This document shows, one piece after another, positions 25,346 through 35,576 of a DNA stretch of 64,000 nucleotides (the first letter of the stretch is position 1; every line of letters starts with the position of its first letter). Position numbers and translations under genes: made by a program. This DNA is from Arcobacter sp. LA11 (GTDB lineage: Bacteria; Campylobacterota; Campylobacteria; Campylobacterales; Arcobacteraceae). The stretch is taken from NCBI RefSeq assembly GCF_001895145.1, contig NZ_BDIR01000005.1:310001-374000 (forward strand). The letters are read 5' to 3'. The notes below the pieces were generated by a model. The model made no database searches and had not been told where the DNA came from. It was given only the letters and a program-made list of their open reading frames with translations.

Positions 25346-26584
25346 ATGAAAGAAAAATCATTATTAAAAAATGTAGGTGTTCAAATCATTATTGCAATGA
25401 TTCTAGGTACAGCTGCAGGTTTTTTTATGGGGAAAGACGCGGCTATATTTGCACCTTTAGGTACAATTTTTATTCACTTAATTAAAATGTTAGTGATTCC
25501 ATTAATTGTTATATCTATCATCTCTGGAGCTGCAAACTTAAGTGATAGCCCAAGTGCAGGAAAAGTTGGAATTGGAACTATAATCTTTTTCCTAGGTACA
25601 TCTGCTGTTGCAGTTGCACTTGCATTATTAGCTGGTGAAATATTTAAACCAGGTGTTGGTCTTGACTTAAGTAGTGTTACACATATGTTCTCTAATCAAT
25701 ATGCAGATAAAGGTGCATTGCCAGGAGCTATGGAAACTATCATAGGAATGATTCCAACAAATATCTTCCAGTCACTAATGAATGCAAATATTTTACAAAT
25801 TTTAGTTTTCTGTCTATTCCTTGGTATTGCTATTTCTAAAATTCCAAAAGAAAAAAGTGCTCCACTAATTAATGGATTAGAAGGTCTAATCCAAGCACTT
25901 ATCTGGATGGTAATGGTTGTAATGAAATTAGCTCCAATTGGTGTATTTGGTCTTATGGCAGATTCAGTTGGAACTTATGGTTTTGATATGTTAGGACTAG
26001 TTACAAAACTTTTCTTTGTATATATGGGAGCTTTATTAGTTTATGGTTTTGTTTTTTATCCTACTCTAATCAAATTATTCTCAAAAACTACTATTAGTGA
26101 TTTTATCTCTGCAATGAAAAAACCTCAAGTTGTAGCTCTCTCAACTGCTTCATCTATGGCAACACTACCAGTTACAATGAAAACTTGTGAAGAAGATTTA
26201 AATGTTTCAAAATCTACATCTTCATTTGTATTACCACTTGGTGCTACAATTAACATGAGTGGAAATGCAATCTATTATGGTCTAGTAGCTGTTTTCTTTG
26301 CACAAGTTTATAATATAGACTTAGGATTTGCAGGATATATGGCTATTATTTTCACTGCAACAATTGGTGCAATTGGACAAGCAGGAGTTCCTGGTCCTTC
26401 TTTCTTAGTTGTAGCAGTATTACTTGCAGCTGGAATTCCTATTGAAGGATTACCATTACTTTTTGCTCTTGATAGAATTTTTGATATGGCAAGAACTGCT
26501 TTAAATATTACAGGTGATGCAGCTTGTGCTGTTATTATTGATAACTTTAATGAAAAGCAAGATAAGTTAGAAACTGTTTCATAA
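25346..26584 (+). CDS. Dicarboxylate/amino acid:cation symporter
   Basis: A 412-residue DAACS-family transporter (GltP/DctA-type fold) importing acidic amino acids or C4-dicarboxylates with protons or sodium. Signature pieces are HLIKMLVIPLIVISIISG near 38-55 and STASSMATLPVTMKTCEE, the serine-rich hairpin near 268-285. LPLGATINMSGNAIYYG is the NMDGT-equivalent helix near 297-313, here NMSGN. AGVPGPSFLVVAV comes next and DRIFDMARTALNITGDAA lies near the end. NMSGN and GPSF point to a close but non-DctA member, so the substrate is open. GAAAGGATAATAA precedes the ATG. Confidence 0.88.
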   Translation: MKEKSLLKNVGVQIIIAMILGTAAGFFMGKDAAIFAPLGTIFIHLIKMLVIPLIVISIISGAANLSDSPSAGKVGIGTIIFFLGTSAVAVALALLAGEIFKPGVGLDLSSVTHMFSNQYADKGALPGAMETIIGMIPTNIFQSLMNANILQILVFCLFLGIAISKIPKEKSAPLINGLEGLIQALIWMVMVVMKLAPIGVFGLMADSVGTYGFDMLGLVTKLFFVYMGALLVYGFVFYPTLIKLFSKTTISDFISAMKKPQVVALSTASSMATLPVTMKTCEEDLNVSKSTSSFVLPLGATINMSGNAIYYGLVAVFFAQVYNIDLGFAGYMAIIFTATIGAIGQAGVPGPSFLVVAVLLAAGIPIEGLPLLFALDRIFDMARTALNITGDAACAVIIDNFNEKQDKLETVS

Positions 26585-26609
26585 TAATATAATTATTAAA
26601 TCAACCTAT

Positions 26610-26636
26610 TACAGTAGCGTCTAAAACGCTACTGTA
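26610..26636. terminator. Bidirectional terminator
   Basis: TACAGTAGCG (26610-26619) and CGCTACTGTA (26627-26636) form a perfect ten-base-pair stem around TCTAAAA. It lies between the convergent symporter and diguanylate cyclase genes. Confidence 0.75.
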
Positions 26637-26641
26637 TAAAA

Positions 26642-27553
26642 CTAAAATTTACTAAACCTCACACAGTTACGTCCTTGTTCTTTAGCTTCATACAAATTAT
26701 CATCAGCAATTTTTACAAGCTCTTCTATAGAACAATTTTTATTTGAGGAAAATACACATGCTCCAACAGAAATAGATACAGATATTAATCCTACACTTGT
26801 ATTTATTTTTGAATCATATATAAGTTTACGTATTCTTTCACATATGATATATGTTTCTTCTTCATTACAATCAGGCAAAATTAATAAAAACTCTTCTCCT
26901 CCATATCTACCAAAACTATCATATGGTCTTAATACTGAGCTAGTTTTTTTTGTTATTTCACATAGCACTTCATCCCCTACTACATGACCGTAAGTATCAT
27001 TTACTTTTTTAAAAAAGTCTAAATCAAAAAGAGCAAGAGAAGAACTCTTATCATCTCTTTTATAACGTTCTATTTCAAGTTCAAATGCTTTCATAACCGC
27101 TCTACGGTTTAAAATACCAGTTAAATAATCATGATTTGCTTCAATTGCAAGCATATTTCTCGCTTTTATTAATTCTAATTGAAGTTTTATGGATTTTAGT
27201 CCTATTTTTAACCTTGCTTGTAATTCATGTGGATAAAAAGGTTTAGTAATATAATCATTAGCTCCAGAATCTAATCCTTCAATAACATCATTTGTATCAT
27301 TTTTAGATGTCAAAAGAAGAATATAAGGCTCAGGTTCTCTTTTAAAAGTTCTAATTTGTTTACATAATTCTAATCCTGTTAATCCAGGCATTGACCAATC
27401 AAATAACATTAGGCTTGGAGAATCAATAGATTTGGCTATTTCTAAACCTTCTAAACCATTTTTACATTGAATAACCTCATATCCATTTTTAGATAAGGAT
27501 AGTTCTAATTGCTTTCTTATTACAGGATCATCATCTGCTATTAAAATTTTCAT
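26642..27553 (-). CDS. Response regulator with GGDEF (diguanylate cyclase)
   Basis: A 303-residue PleD-like protein that makes c-di-GMP from GTP. The receiver domain (1-120) contains ILIADDDP, the phospho-acceptor Asp in LMLFDWSMPGLTG near 55, and Lys in YITKPF. The GGDEF domain (about 135-300) contains NHDYLTGILNRR, ALFDLDFFKKVNDTYGH and FGRYGGEEFLLILP. RPYD sits five residues before GGEEF, an intact RxxD inhibitory site, so the enzyme should be active and product-inhibited. It lies 48 bases downstream of the autotransporter gene on the same strand, likely cotranscribed. Confidence 0.9.
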   Translation of the reverse strand: MKILIADDDPVIRKQLELSLSKNGYEVIQCKNGLEGLEIAKSIDSPSLMLFDWSMPGLTGLELCKQIRTFKREPEPYILLLTSKNDTNDVIEGLDSGANDYITKPFYPHELQARLKIGLKSIKLQLELIKARNMLAIEANHDYLTGILNRRAVMKAFELEIERYKRDDKSSSLALFDLDFFKKVNDTYGHVVGDEVLCEITKKTSSVLRPYDSFGRYGGEEFLLILPDCNEEETYIICERIRKLIYDSKINTSVGLISVSISVGACVFSSNKNCSIEELVKIADDNLYEAKEQGRNCVRFSKF

Positions 27554-27601
27554 TATACTTCCTTAAAACTTTCAAATATGCCCTAATATTATTTCTTTAT
27601 A

Positions 27602-29608
27602 TTAAAATGCTATTGTATAATTAAGTCCAACCCAATACTGAGGGTCTTCTCCTTCAGTTGAACCATTTAAAGTTACTGTAAACTTTCCACTTTCTAAAGT
27701 GTGTTCTAAACCTATTGTTCCACGTAACCAATTTTGATCATAACTTTTCCCTTCAACATCAAATGATGAAAGTCCTATAATTTGACCAGTTGAAGAACTT
27801 CCTGACTCCTCTATACGATGAACTCCTTCGAGTGTTCCTATAATACGGTTATTTTTATTTATATTATAATCTCCATCTATACCTATTCGCCAATCTTGAA
27901 TACTCTCTTTATTTTTATCATAGCTAACAGGGAAACCTCCTCCTGTTTCTGTATAACCATCTGTTTTTACTTTTACTATGTTATATTCTATATAAGGATG
28001 AATAGCAATATCTACTATTGTATTAGCATTTTGTAATTGTAAACGTGCACGCAAAGCATTGATAGTTTGTTCTGTATCACCATATGAAGCATCATTTATT
28101 CCACCATTATCATAACCACGTTTTACCTCTACATCACTTGTTCCATGTAACAAAGTCACCGTTGTATAAAGAGGTAAAGTTGTTGGTAATTTTACATCCA
28201 TATCAACTGCAATATATTTACCATGACCTTTACTTCTCCCATTATAAAGAAGAGAGTTTTTAGTCCATGTTTTTCCCAAGGCTACACTAAATGACACATC
28301 ATCATTATATTTGTACCCAAGTCCTACTTCTGCAATATGTGAATCATCATTACTATCATCACGGTTATCATAAGCTAAATCACCTGCAATCCATAAAATT
28401 CTTTTTGAGTCCACTGCTCGCTGTGAACCTGGGTGTCCATGAGCCCCATGCATTATTGTATTTGATAAAGATACTCCTTGTGAACCTATTGAGCCTGCAC
28501 TTTGTAAAGACTCACTAAAGGATGTTGTTCCTATTATTCCGCTTACTTCTCTTGCAATAAAGGCCTCTTTTTTCCCAGAAATTACTCCATCTCCAACAAT
28601 AATAGTTCCATCATCACTCACATCAGAAGCAGACATTTCACTCCAAGAAGATAAATCTATTTTTAACCAATCTGAAAGTGATTGCATACCAGTAGAAGCT
28701 GTCCATCTAAAAGCTCCATTTGTATCACCATCACTATCTTCAAGATAGCCTACAATAACTGTTCCATCACTATTTGTTCCCCTTGCGGAACTAGCAAAGG
28801 AACCACTTAAAAAACCTAAACCAGTCATAGTACCCCCTTCCCAACGAAAGGCTTCAGTTACACTCCCGTTATCTGATTCTCCAATAACTATAGAACCATC
28901 AGCACTTACATCATAAGCTTCACTATAGTTTGAACCACCCGATAAATAACCCAAACCAACCATTCCTGAACCTGCTGTCCATCGATAAGCTTCCTTATTA
29001 TTACTTGCATTTAATGACTGTCCTACAATAACCGTACCATCACTATTCACTCCCCATGCTTCACCTTGATTAATACCCCCTGGAAGTGTTCCTAATGAGA
29101 CCATTCCAGTACCTGCTGTCCAACGAAAAGATTCAGTATAAGCACCACTATCACTACTTTCACTACTTCCAACTACAGTTAAACCATCTCCACTTACTGC
29201 ATTTGCATCACTATAATTCCCACCAGTTAATACTCCTAAATCTACCATACCACCAGCTTGTGTCCAGCGAAATGCACGATATTCTCCACTTAATAAATTA
29301 CTTTGTCCAACAATTACACTTCCATCATCACTAATCCCATTTCCATGACTTGTGTTTCCACCTAAAGTGCCCAAACTTACAATACCACTAGCATCTGTCC
29401 AAGTAACAGCTTTATAACCCCCATCATATGAATCACCAACAACAATACTCCCATCAGCACTTACTCCATATGCATGACTAACTGTAGTTCCACTACTTAT
29501 AGCGTCCAGTACTTCTATTTCCCCATTAGCTGCATATGCAGAGTTTACTATAAGCAGGGAACTTGTTACAATACTTAATAGTAATCTTCTATTTTTTATT
29601 GTTTTCAT
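27602..29608 (-). CDS. HAF-repeat autotransporter
   Basis: A 668-residue outer-membrane autotransporter. The signal peptide ends near NSAYAANG (residue 28). The passenger (about 35-345) has around seven copies of the HAF repeat, each with a core like SADGSIVVG, then an aromatic/AFRWT strand and a GMVSLGTL turn, predicted to form a beta-propeller or solenoid on the cell surface. The C-terminal ~270 residues form the beta-barrel, ending in the aromatic terminal motif YWVGLNYTIAF recognised by the Bam machinery. It is divergent from a two-component system and upstream of a diguanylate cyclase, suggesting a regulated adhesin. The ligand is unknown. Confidence 0.87.
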   Translation of the reverse strand: MKTIKNRRLLLSIVTSSLLIVNSAYAANGEIEVLDAISSGTTVSHAYGVSADGSIVVGDSYDGGYKAVTWTDASGIVSLGTLGGNTSHGNGISDDGSVIVGQSNLLSGEYRAFRWTQAGGMVDLGVLTGGNYSDANAVSGDGLTVVGSSESSDSGAYTESFRWTAGTGMVSLGTLPGGINQGEAWGVNSDGTVIVGQSLNASNNKEAYRWTAGSGMVGLGYLSGGSNYSEAYDVSADGSIVIGESDNGSVTEAFRWEGGTMTGLGFLSGSFASSARGTNSDGTVIVGYLEDSDGDTNGAFRWTASTGMQSLSDWLKIDLSSWSEMSASDVSDDGTIIVGDGVISGKKEAFIAREVSGIIGTTSFSESLQSAGSIGSQGVSLSNTIMHGAHGHPGSQRAVDSKRILWIAGDLAYDNRDDSNDDSHIAEVGLGYKYNDDVSFSVALGKTWTKNSLLYNGRSKGHGKYIAVDMDVKLPTTLPLYTTVTLLHGTSDVEVKRGYDNGGINDASYGDTEQTINALRARLQLQNANTIVDIAIHPYIEYNIVKVKTDGYTETGGGFPVSYDKNKESIQDWRIGIDGDYNINKNNRIIGTLEGVHRIEESGSSSTGQIIGLSSFDVEGKSYDQNWLRGTIGLEHTLESGKFTVTLNGSTEGEDPQYWVGLNYTIAF

Positions 29609-29622
29609 AATATGACCTTTGT

Positions 29623-29644
29623 CTATCTTTTTATAATAAGATAG
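29623..29644. promoter_or_regulatory. Inverted repeat upstream of autotransporter
   Basis: CTATCTT and AAGATAG are separated by eight bases (TTTATAAT), within the divergent region between the autotransporter and response regulator genes. It is a candidate operator for the adjacent response regulator. Seven-base arms are weak evidence. Confidence 0.3.
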
Positions 29645-29754
29645 TAACCTAGGCTTATCGGAAAGTTGTCGGCTATCGTGTATTAGTATATAAATTAAAG
29701 AAGATTTTTGATAAGATAAGTAAGAATATAATAGTAAAAAACAAACTTTATGGG

Positions 29755-30459
29755 ATGATTTTGAATAACAAAAACCTTAGAATTCTTATTGTAGATGACG
29801 AACCTCTTATTACTATGTTTATCAAACGTGTTATTGAAAACATGGGTCATATAGTTGTAGGTATTTGTAAAGATGGAGAGAGTGCTTTAAGCACTATCAA
29901 TAAAGAAAAGCCTAATATTGTATTTATGGATATAAATATTAAAGGCCCACTTGATGGTATTAGTGTTATTAAAAAAAACTCTAATCAAGATTTATCAGTT
30001 ATATATGTAAGTTCATACAGTGAGCAAGATATTTTAGATGAAGCACTATCAACTAACCCTACAAACTATCTTATAAAACCTATAAAAGAAGAAGATGTAA
30101 AAATAGCAATCACACTTGCAAAACAAAAATTTCAAAAACAAAATTATAAACCAAAAAAAAATATAGAAAAAAAACATCTTATTTTTTCAGAAGAGTTATA
30201 TTATGATTATGATTTAAAAGAATTGTTCTTAAAAAAGACTCCTGTTGCACTATCTATGACAGAAAAAAAGATGCTTGATATTTTCATAAGAAATAAAAAT
30301 ATTAATTTATCTATTGATATGATTAGAGATGACACATGGAAAGATAAAAAAGTCTCAGATTCTACGATTAGAGATCATATAAGTAATTTACGTAAAAAGA
30401 ACCCGTTACTCCCTATCCAAACTAATTTTGGTAGAGGGTATACATTGGTTGTAAACTAA
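29755..30459 (+). CDS. OmpR/PhoB-type response regulator
   Basis: A 234-residue transcriptional regulator. The receiver domain (about 8-125) contains ILIVDDEPL, the phospho-acceptor in VFMDINIKGPLDG near residue 61, and Lys in YLIKPIKEED. A spacer of lysine-rich sequence precedes the C-terminal winged-helix DNA-binding domain (about 155-234) with MTEKKMLDIFI, SDSTIRDHISNLRKK and the closing FGRGYTLV typical of the family. It ends eight bases before the hybrid kinase gene, so the two are a cognate pair. Its most obvious target is the divergent autotransporter operon. Confidence 0.87.
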   Translation: MILNNKNLRILIVDDEPLITMFIKRVIENMGHIVVGICKDGESALSTINKEKPNIVFMDINIKGPLDGISVIKKNSNQDLSVIYVSSYSEQDILDEALSTNPTNYLIKPIKEEDVKIAITLAKQKFQKQNYKPKKNIEKKHLIFSEELYYDYDLKELFLKKTPVALSMTEKKMLDIFIRNKNINLSIDMIRDDTWKDKKVSDSTIRDHISNLRKKNPLLPIQTNFGRGYTLVVN

Positions 30460-30467
30460 AACGAAAG

Positions 30468-33400
30468 ATGTTTTACTTCAACTTCTTAATCAAATTTTTC
30501 TTTATATTTTGGTTTTTAATACCTATATTATCTTCTGCACAAGAGATTGAAATACTAACAGAAGAGTTCCCTCCTTATAACTATAATTACAATGATAAAC
30601 CAGTAGGAATATCAACAGAGATCACTCAAGAAATTCTAAAAAGATTAAAACAAAACCACACTATAAAAATAGTTCCATGGACAAAAGCATATAATCATGT
30701 TTTAAAAAATAAAAATACAATGCTTTTTTCTACTACAAGAACAAAAGAGAGAGAAGAATTATTTAAATGGGTGGGACCTCTTGTTCCAAATAACATAGTT
30801 TTATTTGCTAAAAAAGGAACTAATAGAGCCATAAAAACATTAATGGATGCAAAAAAAGTTCAAAAAATTGGTGTATATAAAGATGATTCAGGAGAACAGA
30901 TACTAAGTAAAGAAGGATTTACTAATCTTGATTCAGTATTAGACAATAAACTAAACCTACAAAAGTTATCCCGTGGAGAGATTGATTTATGGATTATAAA
31001 TGAAGTAACAGGGGAGCATATGATTAGAGAAACTGGTCTCTCTAATGAAATAGAAAAAGTTCTTGATGTAAAAAGATACTATATGTATCTAGCTTTTAAT
31101 AAAAATACTCCTGATGAAACAATAATAAAATGGCAAAATACCCTTGATAATATTAAAGTAGATGGAACATACACTCAAATCTTTAGTAATTGGATTATGT
31201 TTTCTTACTCTCAAGATTTAAAACCAAATAAAATAGTTTTAAATAAAGAAGAACGAGATTGGATAGATAAACATCCTATTATACGTGTTGCTCCGGATCC
31301 TGATTATGCTCCATTCCAATATACAGATAGAAATGAACAATCACAAGGTCTTGCAAATGACTATTTATCAATTATTGAAAAAAAGCTAGGTATTAAATTT
31401 GAATTTACATTAAGTAAAAGCTGGAATGAATCCCTTGACTCAGTAAAAAATAAAACTGCAGATATGGTAGTCGTTGCGGCAAAAACAAAAGAACGTCAAA
31501 AATATATGTCATATACATCTCCGTATTCGAAGTTTTCTGATTTAATTATTACTCGTAAGAATAATCCAAAAATAGAATCTATTGTACAACTATATGACCG
31601 AACACTTGGAACAATTGAAGGGTTTGCTATAAATGATTATATTAGAAAATATTATCCAAATATTAAACTAGTATTTAAAACAAATATTGAGTCTTTACTA
31701 CAAAGTGTTTCAACAGGAGAAGTATATGCAACAGTTATTAATGTAGCAACAGCAAGTCATGCCATAGAAAAATCAAATATCACAAATCTTAGAATGGATG
31801 GAGATACGGGATTTACATATGAATTGTCCTTTGCATCAAGAAATGATTGGCCAATATTAAATACCTTACTAGAAAAGGCATTATCTTCTATTAGTGTACA
31901 AGAGAGAAAAGAACTACTTCGTAAATGGATTTCTGTTACATATGAACCTATAAAAGCTGAAAGTGCTTCTGTATCACTTACGGATGAAGAAAAAATATGG
32001 CTTAAAAAACATCCTATTATAACAGCTGCACCAGATTCAAATTGGGCACCTGTAGAATTTTTTAATAAAGATGGAAAATATTCAGGTATGGCTGCTGAAT
32101 ATATAGCAATAATTGAAAAAAAGCTAGGTATTAAATTTCATATTTTAAGAATGGAAAATTGGGATAGTATTCTAAAAAAAGCATATAATAAAGAGATAGA
32201 TATTGTAACTGCCATCGCAAAAACACCAAGAAGAGCGGAGAAACTATCTTTTACAGATTCATATTTGACTTTACCTTCAGTTATAGTAGTCAATAATAAA
32301 GAAGCTCGTGAACTAAATATGAATGATTTAAAAAACAAAACCGTTGCTGTAGTATCAGGATACGCTGTACAAGAATATATAGAAAGAGAATATCCAGAAA
32401 TAAACTTAGAACTTGTTTCAAGTACAGAAGAAGGTTTACAAAAAGTATCTTATGAAGGAGTGTATGCATTTATTGGTAGTATAGCTACGGTTTCACATAT
32501 TATTGAAAAAGATGTTAGACCTAATATCCATATAGCAGGAGATGCAGGATACAGTTATAATTTATCATTATCTACACCAAAAAGTTTACCCATATTAAAT
32601 AATATTCTTTCAAAAGCTCTTAAATCTATAACAAAAGAAGAGAGACATAAGATTTTCTCAAAATGGATATTACTAAAAAAAGATCCTTGGAAACCCTCAA
32701 AAGAACAGATTATAGCTTTCATTGCATTTATTGTTATCTTATTTATTTTTGCAATTATTATTTGGAATAGAATACTTAGAAAAAAAGTAATACAAAGAAC
32801 AGAAGAATTAAATGAAAATATACGTATCTCAGAACAACTGAGAAAAAAAGCAGATATTGCGCAAGCAAAAGCTGAATATGCAGATAAAGCAAAAAGCGAA
32901 TTTTTAGCTTCAATGAGTCATGAAATACGTACACCAATGAATGCAATTATTGGTATGGCAGATATTTTATCAAAAACCAAACTATCTAAAGAACAACATG
33001 AATATGTAAATATTTTTCAAAATGCATCTAATAACCTACTTAATATCATCAATGATATACTTGATTTATCAAAAATAGAATCTAAACATTTTAATCTAGA
33101 AATGAATTCTTTTAATTTTTATGAGTTAGTAGAAGAAACTTGCTCCTTAATGGCAGTAAAAGCACATGAAAGCAATTTGGAACTAATATATCAAATAGCA
33201 GACTCTGTTCCAGTATTTATAACTGGTGATTCTATGAGATTAAGACAAGTACTAAATAACTTACTAGCAAATGCAATAAAATTTACAAAAAGTGGAGAAG
33301 TTTTTTTAGATGTAAAAACTAATAATAACGACATAGATGGACTTATTTTAGAGTTTTGTATCTTTGATACAGGAATTGGTATCCCAGAAAATAAAAAAGA

Positions 33401-34802
33401 GATAATATTTGAATACTTTTCACAAGCTGACTCTTCAACAACACGTAACTTTGGAGGAACAGGGCTTGGTTTACCAATATGTAAAAACTTAATTAAAAAA
33501 ATGGGAGGAGATATCTATATAAAAGATAACCCTAAAGGTGGAAGTATCTTTTGTTTTACAATAAAAACTGAAGTAAAATTAGAAATACAAAATCAAAATC
33601 AAGAGATTTTATTAAAAGAAAATGGTGATAAAATAAAAATACTCCTTATTGATGACAATAAAACTAATCGTCAAACAATAAAGACTACTCTTATAAATTG
33701 GGGAATATATGTACAAGAATCAGATAATGGTTTTACAGCCTTAGAACTAATTGAAAAATCATGTGTACATAAAAATGAATATGATTTAATACTATTAGAT
33801 TCTAATATGCCAAATAAAAATGGCTTTGAAGTCGTAAAATCTTTACAAAATGATTCTAATACAATTTCTAAGATAATACTTATGCTCACCTCAAATAATA
33901 TTAATGAGCAAATATCTGAACTAAAAACTCTTGGAATAAAAGAATATATTTTAAAACCAGTAAAAAGGCCTTCTCTTAGAGAAGCTATAGAAAATATAAT
34001 ACTTGATGAATATAAATTAATTAAAACAAGAAATAATTCAAATAAAAAAGATGTACTCCAAGAAAAAATAGAATCTTTGAATATATTACTTGCAGAAGAT
34101 GATCCAATAAATATAAAAGTAGCAACATTAATGTTGGAGAAAAATAATCACAAAGTAACCCCAGTTCTTAATGGAATAGAAGCAGTTAAAGCATTTGAAA
34201 CAAATCATTATGATCTTATATTTATGGATATTACTATGAGAGAAATGGATGGATATGAAGCCACAAAAATAATCAGACAAAAAGAAAAAAAGTTATCTAC
34301 ACATATTCCAATAATTGCCTTAACTGCTCTTGTATTTAATGAGGATAAATTAAAATGCCTTGAAGCAGGAATGGATGCTTATATATCAAAACCATTTTAT
34401 GAGAAAGACCTAACAAAAGCTATTACAGAGATATTCGCAAAGAGAAGGATAGAAAAAGATGATATTGAAATTATAAATAAAAAAGATGCTTTATCTAGAG
34501 CTGACAACAGTATGGAAATTTTAAAAGAAATGGCAGAAGTTTATTTTATATTTGCAGAAGAACAACTAATAGAATTAAAAAAAGCAATAAAAGAAGATAA
34601 TATAAAAGAAGTACAAATAATATCACATACATTAAAAGGTTCTTTAAGTATGATTGGTAGTATTACTGCATATCAAACTGCTTCAAAACTAGAAAAAGCA
34701 GCTAAAAATGAACAACTAATTGATATACCAATATTATATGATAAACTGTTAATTGACATTAAAATTTTTAATAAAAATTTACATAAATTTATTAAAAACT
34801 AA
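30468..34802 (+). CDS. BvgS/EvgS-like hybrid histidine kinase with three periplasmic binding domains
   Basis: A 1444-residue unorthodox sensor kinase. A signal segment (about 1-24) precedes three SBP_bac_3 (PBPb) domains at roughly 25-245, 260-500 and 510-745. The second and third are clearly duplicated (both begin KHPII and share YxxIIEKKLGIKF). One transmembrane helix follows at about 745-766. The cytoplasmic relay then runs: HisKA with MSHEIRTPMNAIIG (His near 817), HATPase with DTGIGIPENKK and GGTGLGLPI, two receiver domains (Asp near 1109 and 1251), and an Hpt domain with ISHTLKGSLSMIG (His near 1386). There is no PAS domain, unlike BvgS. Signals are probably small solutes. Confidence 0.92.
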   Translation: MFYFNFLIKFFFIFWFLIPILSSAQEIEILTEEFPPYNYNYNDKPVGISTEITQEILKRLKQNHTIKIVPWTKAYNHVLKNKNTMLFSTTRTKEREELFKWVGPLVPNNIVLFAKKGTNRAIKTLMDAKKVQKIGVYKDDSGEQILSKEGFTNLDSVLDNKLNLQKLSRGEIDLWIINEVTGEHMIRETGLSNEIEKVLDVKRYYMYLAFNKNTPDETIIKWQNTLDNIKVDGTYTQIFSNWIMFSYSQDLKPNKIVLNKEERDWIDKHPIIRVAPDPDYAPFQYTDRNEQSQGLANDYLSIIEKKLGIKFEFTLSKSWNESLDSVKNKTADMVVVAAKTKERQKYMSYTSPYSKFSDLIITRKNNPKIESIVQLYDRTLGTIEGFAINDYIRKYYPNIKLVFKTNIESLLQSVSTGEVYATVINVATASHAIEKSNITNLRMDGDTGFTYELSFASRNDWPILNTLLEKALSSISVQERKELLRKWISVTYEPIKAESASVSLTDEEKIWLKKHPIITAAPDSNWAPVEFFNKDGKYSGMAAEYIAIIEKKLGIKFHILRMENWDSILKKAYNKEIDIVTAIAKTPRRAEKLSFTDSYLTLPSVIVVNNKEARELNMNDLKNKTVAVVSGYAVQEYIEREYPEINLELVSSTEEGLQKVSYEGVYAFIGSIATVSHIIEKDVRPNIHIAGDAGYSYNLSLSTPKSLPILNNILSKALKSITKEERHKIFSKWILLKKDPWKPSKEQIIAFIAFIVILFIFAIIIWNRILRKKVIQRTEELNENIRISEQLRKKADIAQAKAEYADKAKSEFLASMSHEIRTPMNAIIGMADILSKTKLSKEQHEYVNIFQNASNNLLNIINDILDLSKIESKHFNLEMNSFNFYELVEETCSLMAVKAHESNLELIYQIADSVPVFITGDSMRLRQVLNNLLANAIKFTKSGEVFLDVKTNNNDIDGLILEFCIFDTGIGIPENKKEIIFEYFSQADSSTTRNFGGTGLGLPICKNLIKKMGGDIYIKDNPKGGSIFCFTIKTEVKLEIQNQNQEILLKENGDKIKILLIDDNKTNRQTIKTTLINWGIYVQESDNGFTALELIEKSCVHKNEYDLILLDSNMPNKNGFEVVKSLQNDSNTISKIILMLTSNNINEQISELKTLGIKEYILKPVKRPSLREAIENIILDEYKLIKTRNNSNKKDVLQEKIESLNILLAEDDPINIKVATLMLEKNNHKVTPVLNGIEAVKAFETNHYDLIFMDITMREMDGYEATKIIRQKEKKLSTHIPIIALTALVFNEDKLKCLEAGMDAYISKPFYEKDLTKAITEIFAKRRIEKDDIEIINKKDALSRADNSMEILKEMAEVYFIFAEEQLIELKKAIKEDNIKEVQIISHTLKGSLSMIGSITAYQTASKLEKAAKNEQLIDIPILYDKLLIDIKIFNKNLHKFIKN

Positions 34803-34829
34803 AGCTATAAATTAAAACTATTCTCTCTT

Positions 34830-35525
34830 TTATTTCATCCAATCTCTAATTTCAAAACTAAGTTTTTCAGGAACTTCTAACGGTATCATATGACTTGTTC
34901 CTTTTCTAGATACTTTTGTAATATGTTTATGTTCATCGGTAAAATTATCCAATGACCTATGGGTAAAAAGCCTATCTTCTGTGCTATAGAAAAATTTAAT
35001 TGGCAAATCTAAAGAAATCAGTTCGTTATGTAGGGCTTTTCTTTTAAAGGTACTATTCATCTGAATATTATAAACTTTTTCACCTAAGTCTGAAAACATA
35101 TTTTTGACTATACTTATTAACTCTTCATCATTTTGATTTGATTCTTCTAGTAAAGATATTACTTTATGTCTAGATAATCCTTTAAAGCCCATATTATTCA
35201 TCTGTTTTAAAGTTTGCTTTCTTTTTTCTACTTCTGATTCTTTCATCTTACTTGGAGTTCCTGCAACTAGAAAAAGTCTATTTACTCTACTTGGATTTTT
35301 GATAGTAAAATGTATTGCCACATATGCGCCAAGAGAAAAACCTAAAAGGTTTATCTTTTCATCTTTTATAATACTTTCTAACTGTAAAGTTGCTTCATCA
35401 AAATCATCAGTTAATGGAATAGGAAGATGTATCAATTCATATTCATCTTCTAAAAAAGGTATCAATCTTTCCCATAATCTTTCATCTGTCATAAGACCAG
35501 GAAGTAAGTATATTTTTTCTTTCAT
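34830..35525 (-). CDS. Alpha/beta hydrolase
   Basis: A 231-residue hydrolase. LLPGLMTDERLWERL (7-21) is the oxyanion loop region. The nucleophile elbow is GFSLGAYVA near 61-69 with Ser63. The acid is likely in YSTEDRLF near 186, and the catalytic His is in KGTSHMIPLEVP near 210-221. The fold resembles MenH and pimeloyl-ACP esterase-like carboxylesterases. The substrate is unknown. It is convergent with the hybrid kinase gene and has no obvious operon partner; the NYN gene behind it begins a separate unit. Confidence 0.8.
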   Translation of the reverse strand: MKEKIYLLPGLMTDERLWERLIPFLEDEYELIHLPIPLTDDFDEATLQLESIIKDEKINLLGFSLGAYVAIHFTIKNPSRVNRLFLVAGTPSKMKESEVEKRKQTLKQMNNMGFKGLSRHKVISLLEESNQNDEELISIVKNMFSDLGEKVYNIQMNSTFKRKALHNELISLDLPIKFFYSTEDRLFTHRSLDNFTDEHKHITKVSRKGTSHMIPLEVPEKLSFEIRDWMK

Positions 35526-35576
35526 TTTATAATTGCCCTATTAAATATTTGAAATAATGTTTTACCAGAAGTTTGA

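Noticed and set aside
28291-29334. Histidine-rich reading frames on the plus strand opposite the autotransporter
   Set aside because: They are antisense frames of the repetitive HAF passenger, whose codons give His-rich shadows. They have no ribosome binding site and the minus-strand protein has full domain support.
28600-29500. Regular repeat spacing that might suggest a CRISPR array
   Set aside because: The periodicity comes from coding HAF repeats of about 40 codons that vary at the DNA level. No identical direct repeats and no cas genes were seen.
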